Source: Cereibacter johrii (GTDB lineage: Bacteria; Pseudomonadota; Alphaproteobacteria; Rhodobacterales; Rhodobacteraceae). Taken from it: a DNA stretch of 35,161 nucleotides. The stretch is taken from positions 1-35,161 of the forward strand of contig NZ_MABH01000140.1 in NCBI RefSeq assembly GCF_001720585.1. The letters are read 5' to 3'. The translations under genes and the position numbers were made by a program. Each line of letters opens with the position of its first letter. Positions within the stretch are counted from its first letter, which is position 1. The notes under the pieces are model-generated. The model had not been told where the DNA came from. It saw nothing but the letters and a program-made list of their open reading frames with translations, and searched no databases. Of this stretch, positions 33,173 through 35,161 are shown in pieces.

Positions 33173-34933
33173 ATGCTGGACGGAAAACGGATACTCCTCA
33201 TCATCGGCGGCGGGATCGCGGCCTACAAGGCGCTGGAGCTGATCCGCCGCCTGCGCGAGCGCGGGGCCGCGGTGACGCCGGTCATGACCCGGGCCGCGGC
33301 GGAATTCGTGACGCCGCTCTCGGTCTCGGCGCTGGCGGGCGAGCAGGTGCATCGCGAGCTCTTCGACCTCACGCAGGAGGCCGAGATGGGGCACATCGCC
33401 CTGTCCCGGGTGGCCGATCTGGTGGTCGTGGCGCCTGCGACGGCCGATCTGATGGCCCGGATGGCGCAGGGGCGGGCGGACGATCTGGCCTCGACGCTGC
33501 TGCTGGCCACCGACACGCGCGTCCTGATGGCGCCGGCGATGAACGTGCGGATGTGGCAGCATCCGGCCACGCAACGCAATCTCGCGACGCTCGGGCGCGA
33601 CGGGGTGCTGGCGGTGGGGCCGAACGAGGGCGACATGGCCTGCGGCGAATACGGGCCGGGGCGGATGGCCGAGCCGATGGAGATCCTCGCCGCCATTGAG
33701 GCGGCACTGGGGGCAGGGCCGCTCGCCGGGCGGCGGGTGCTGGTGACTTCGGGGCCGACCCACGAGCCGATCGATCCGGTGCGCTATATCGCCAACCGCT
33801 CGTCGGGCGCGCAGGGCACGGCCATCGCCGCGGCCCTGCGCGATCTGGGCGCCCGCGTGACCTTCGTCACCGGTCCCGCGACCGTGCCCCCGCCGGCCGG
33901 GGTCGAGCTCGTGCGGGTGGAGACGGCGCGCGAGATGATGGCGGCCGTCGAGGCGGCGCTGCCGGTGGAGGCGGCGATCTTCGCCGCGGCGGTGGCGGAC
34001 TGGCGCGTGGAGAATGCCTCCGGCTCGAAGATGAAGAAGGGGACCGGCGGACCCGCGCTCTCCTTCGCCGAGAACCCCGACATCCTCGCCACGGTCGCGC
34101 GGAGGGTCGAGGGACGCCCGCGGCTGGTGGTGGGCTTTGCCGCCGAGACGGACGAGGTGCTGGCCCATGCGACCGCCAAGCGCGCCCGCAAGGGCTGCGA
34201 CTGGATCGTGGCGAACGATGTCTCGCCCGGAACGGGCATCATGGGCGGGACCGAGAATGCGGTTCATCTCATCACCGAAGCGGGTGTCGAGGACTGGCCG
34301 CGGATGGACAAGGCCGCGGTGGCTGAGCGGCTGGGCGCCCGGGTCGCCGAGCGGGGCGCCCGAGGCGGCGTGCGCCTCCGGCGGGGATATTTGGACCAGA
34401 ATGAAAGCGCGACCCGAAACCCGTCGTGGCCGGCGGGGGAGGGGCAGCCTGAGACGGAGGCGAGGATGCGGCCGGTGGTGAGGGTGATCCGGGAAGACTG
34501 GGCGGATGCGGCGCTGCCTCTGCCCTCTTACGAGACGGCGGGCGCGGCGGGGGCGGACCTGCGGGCGAACCTGCCGCCCGAGAGCCGGGCCGAGGGGCTC
34601 GTTCTGGCGCCGCTCGGGCGGGTGCTGGTGCCGACCGGGCTCAGGATCGAGATCCCCGAGGGGTTCGAGGTGCAGATCCGGCCGCGCTCGGGGCTGGCGC
34701 TGAAGCACGGGATCTCGCTGCCGAACAGCCCCGGCACGATCGACAGCGACTATCGCGGGCCTCTGGGCGTGATCCTCGTCAATCTGGGCGCCGAGCCCTT
34801 CCGCGTGGCGCATGGCGACCGGATCGCGCAGATGGTGGTGGCGCCCGTGGTGCAGGCAGGGTTCGAGCTGGTGGAGGGGCTCGGGGCGACGGCGCGGGGC
34901 GCGGGCGGCTTCGGCTCGACCGGGACCGCGTGA
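33173..34933 (+). CDS. coaBC: CoaBC fused in frame to dUTPase (coaBC-dut)
   Basis: One open frame of 586 codons. Residues 1-~175 are CoaC, a flavin-dependent phosphopantothenoylcysteine decarboxylase with catalytic His74 in [22 protein letters not shown] and CGEYGPGRM. Residues ~185-400 are CoaB, a phosphopantothenate-cysteine ligase with [20 protein letters not shown] and [11 protein letters not shown]. The normal CoaBC end (about residue 400) is not followed by a stop. Instead ~30 residues encoded by a dispersed intergenic element (34362-34407) and its flank run straight into Dut. GGGGGGCAGGA precedes the ATG. Either a trifunctional protein is made or the CoaBC tail is simply read through. 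A separate Dut start exists at 34466. Confidence 0.88.
   Translation: MLDGKRILLIIGGGIAAYKALELIRRLRERGAAVTPVMTRAAAEFVTPLSVSALAGEQVHRELFDLTQEAEMGHIALSRVADLVVVAPATADLMARMAQGRADDLASTLLLATDTRVLMAPAMNVRMWQHPATQRNLATLGRDGVLAVGPNEGDMACGEYGPGRMAEPMEILAAIEAALGAGPLAGRRVLVTSGPTHEPIDPVRYIANRSSGAQGTAIAAALRDLGARVTFVTGPATVPPPAGVELVRVETAREMMAAVEAALPVEAAIFAAAVADWRVENASGSKMKKGTGGPALSFAENPDILATVARRVEGRPRLVVGFAAETDEVLAHATAKRARKGCDWIVANDVSPGTGIMGGTENAVHLITEAGVEDWPRMDKAAVAERLGARVAERGARGGVRLRRGYLDQNESATRNPSWPAGEGQPETEARMRPVVRVIREDWADAALPLPSYETAGAAGADLRANLPPESRAEGLVLAPLGRVLVPTGLRIEIPEGFEVQIRPRSGLALKHGISLPNSPGTIDSDYRGPLGVILVNLGAEPFRVAHGDRIAQMVVAPVVQAGFELVEGLGATARGAGGFGSTGTA
34362..34407 (+). repeat. Dispersed intergenic element, copy 2, inside the coaBC-dut frame
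   Basis: A GAGGCG/CGCCTC hairpin (34362-34378) is followed by an AT-rich tail, GGATATTTGGAC...TGAAAG (34385-34407). The tail differs from the copy at 16152-16173 by one inserted base and few substitutions. Here it is translated in frame as a linker containing [13 protein letters not shown], with no stop codon, although elsewhere it is intergenic. Confidence 0.6.
34466..34933 (+). CDS. dut: dUTP diphosphatase (internal start within the fused frame)
   Basis: 155 residues, normal for a trimeric dUTPase, which converts dUTP to dUMP. All five motifs are present: [10 protein letters not shown] (1), [10 protein letters not shown] (2), [10 protein letters not shown] (3, catalytic Asp), [12 protein letters not shown] (4) and [10 protein letters not shown] (5). 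The ATG at 34466 has GGAGG five bases upstream, a good independent initiation site, so free Dut is probably made whether or not CoaBC-Dut read-through also occurs. Its stop overlaps the next ATG (TGATG). Confidence 0.93.
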   Translation: MRPVVRVIREDWADAALPLPSYETAGAAGADLRANLPPESRAEGLVLAPLGRVLVPTGLRIEIPEGFEVQIRPRSGLALKHGISLPNSPGTIDSDYRGPLGVILVNLGAEPFRVAHGDRIAQMVVAPVVQAGFELVEGLGATARGAGGFGSTGTA

Positions 34934-35161
34934 TGCTGGCGCTGGTGCTTCTGGCTGCGGCGCTCTGGGGGCTGGGCCGGGTCTTCGGCGTGCCGGGGCG
35001 GCTTCGGCTGCTGATGTTGGCCTGTCTGTGGCTTGCGGTGGTGCTGGCCCATCTGGTGCTGCCCGAGGCCCATCCCCTGCGGGCGGCCACCGGCGGCCGC
35101 GTCGAGCCCTGGCTGGTGCTGGGCGGGGTCGCGGTGCTGGTGCTGGGCTACCGGCTGGCGC
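34933..35161 (+). CDS. Membrane-anchored protein, N-terminus only (possibly MoeB/HesA-like)
   Basis: The first 76 codons are visible, cut by the window end. They show hydrophobic segments ([54 protein letters not shown]) separated by PEAHPLRAATGG. I recall MoeB/HesA-type adenylyltransferases of Rhodobacterales with such an N-terminal extension directly after dut. That identity needs the missing part. The start overlaps the dut stop by one base. Confidence 0.5.
   Translation, partial: MLALVLLAAALWGLGRVFGVPGRLRLLMLACLWLAVVLAHLVLPEAHPLRAATGGRVEPWLVLGGVAVLVLGYRLA

Overview
The window is GC-rich, tightly packed alphaproteobacterial DNA. Gene order and protein families point to the Rhodobacterales, most likely the Rhodobacter/Cereibacter sphaeroides group. 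The signs are murA-DUF2948-hisD-UPF0262-phosphatase-infA-maf-RNase-yacG-tRNA-Phe, an RpoH-II type sigma factor preceded by an RpoE-like promoter, and coaBC-dut followed by a membrane-anchored start that resembles moeB. The species is an inference; no database search was possible.

Layout. (1) 1-4507: the end of a thiamin-precursor (ThiX-type) ABC transporter operon, an orphan MASE1/HWE histidine kinase, and an EamA exporter beside an XRE-cupin repressor. (2) 4508-13603: a divergently transcribed catabolic and transport operon holding hyuA, hyuB, a FAD amine/amino-acid oxidase, a bicupin protein and a TRAP transporter (dctP, dctQ, dctM). Its control region carries repeated GGAAA(A)ACTG boxes, and dctP is bracketed by two strong hairpins. 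The substrate is unknown; this is the best candidate here for an undescribed metabolic system. (3) 13927-22788: a housekeeping block with tRNA-Thr, a small conserved protein, murA, DUF2948, hisD, UPF0262, a tyrosine-phosphatase-like protein, a SnoaL/GNAT/nitrilase cassette, infA, maf, an RNase E/G homologue, yacG and tRNA-Phe.

(4) 22789-29994: a decayed 7.2 kb island squeezed between the 3' ends of tRNA-Phe(GAA) and tRNA-Arg(CCG). Each tRNA has the remnant of a tyrosine integrase pointing at it. Between them lie fragments of phage genes (DUF2190 capsid-type protein, terminase subunits, HK97-type portal), a 5'-truncated RecQ/UvrD-type helicase joined directly to the portal fragment, an intact GNAT acetyltransferase, an intact SDR oxidoreductase, a frameshifted alpha/beta hydrolase fragment, and three diverged copies of a ~60 bp repeat. 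It looks like the overlapping wreckage of at least two integrations.

(5) 29995-35161: tRNA-Arg, a cobalamin-linked pair (histidine phosphatase and CobU/CobP), then divergently rpoH-II and a ChaN-like gene. After these come coaBC and dut, which here form one uninterrupted reading frame. The linker between them is encoded by a dispersed intergenic element whose other copy lies in front of hisD. The window ends inside a membrane-anchored gene that may be moeB.
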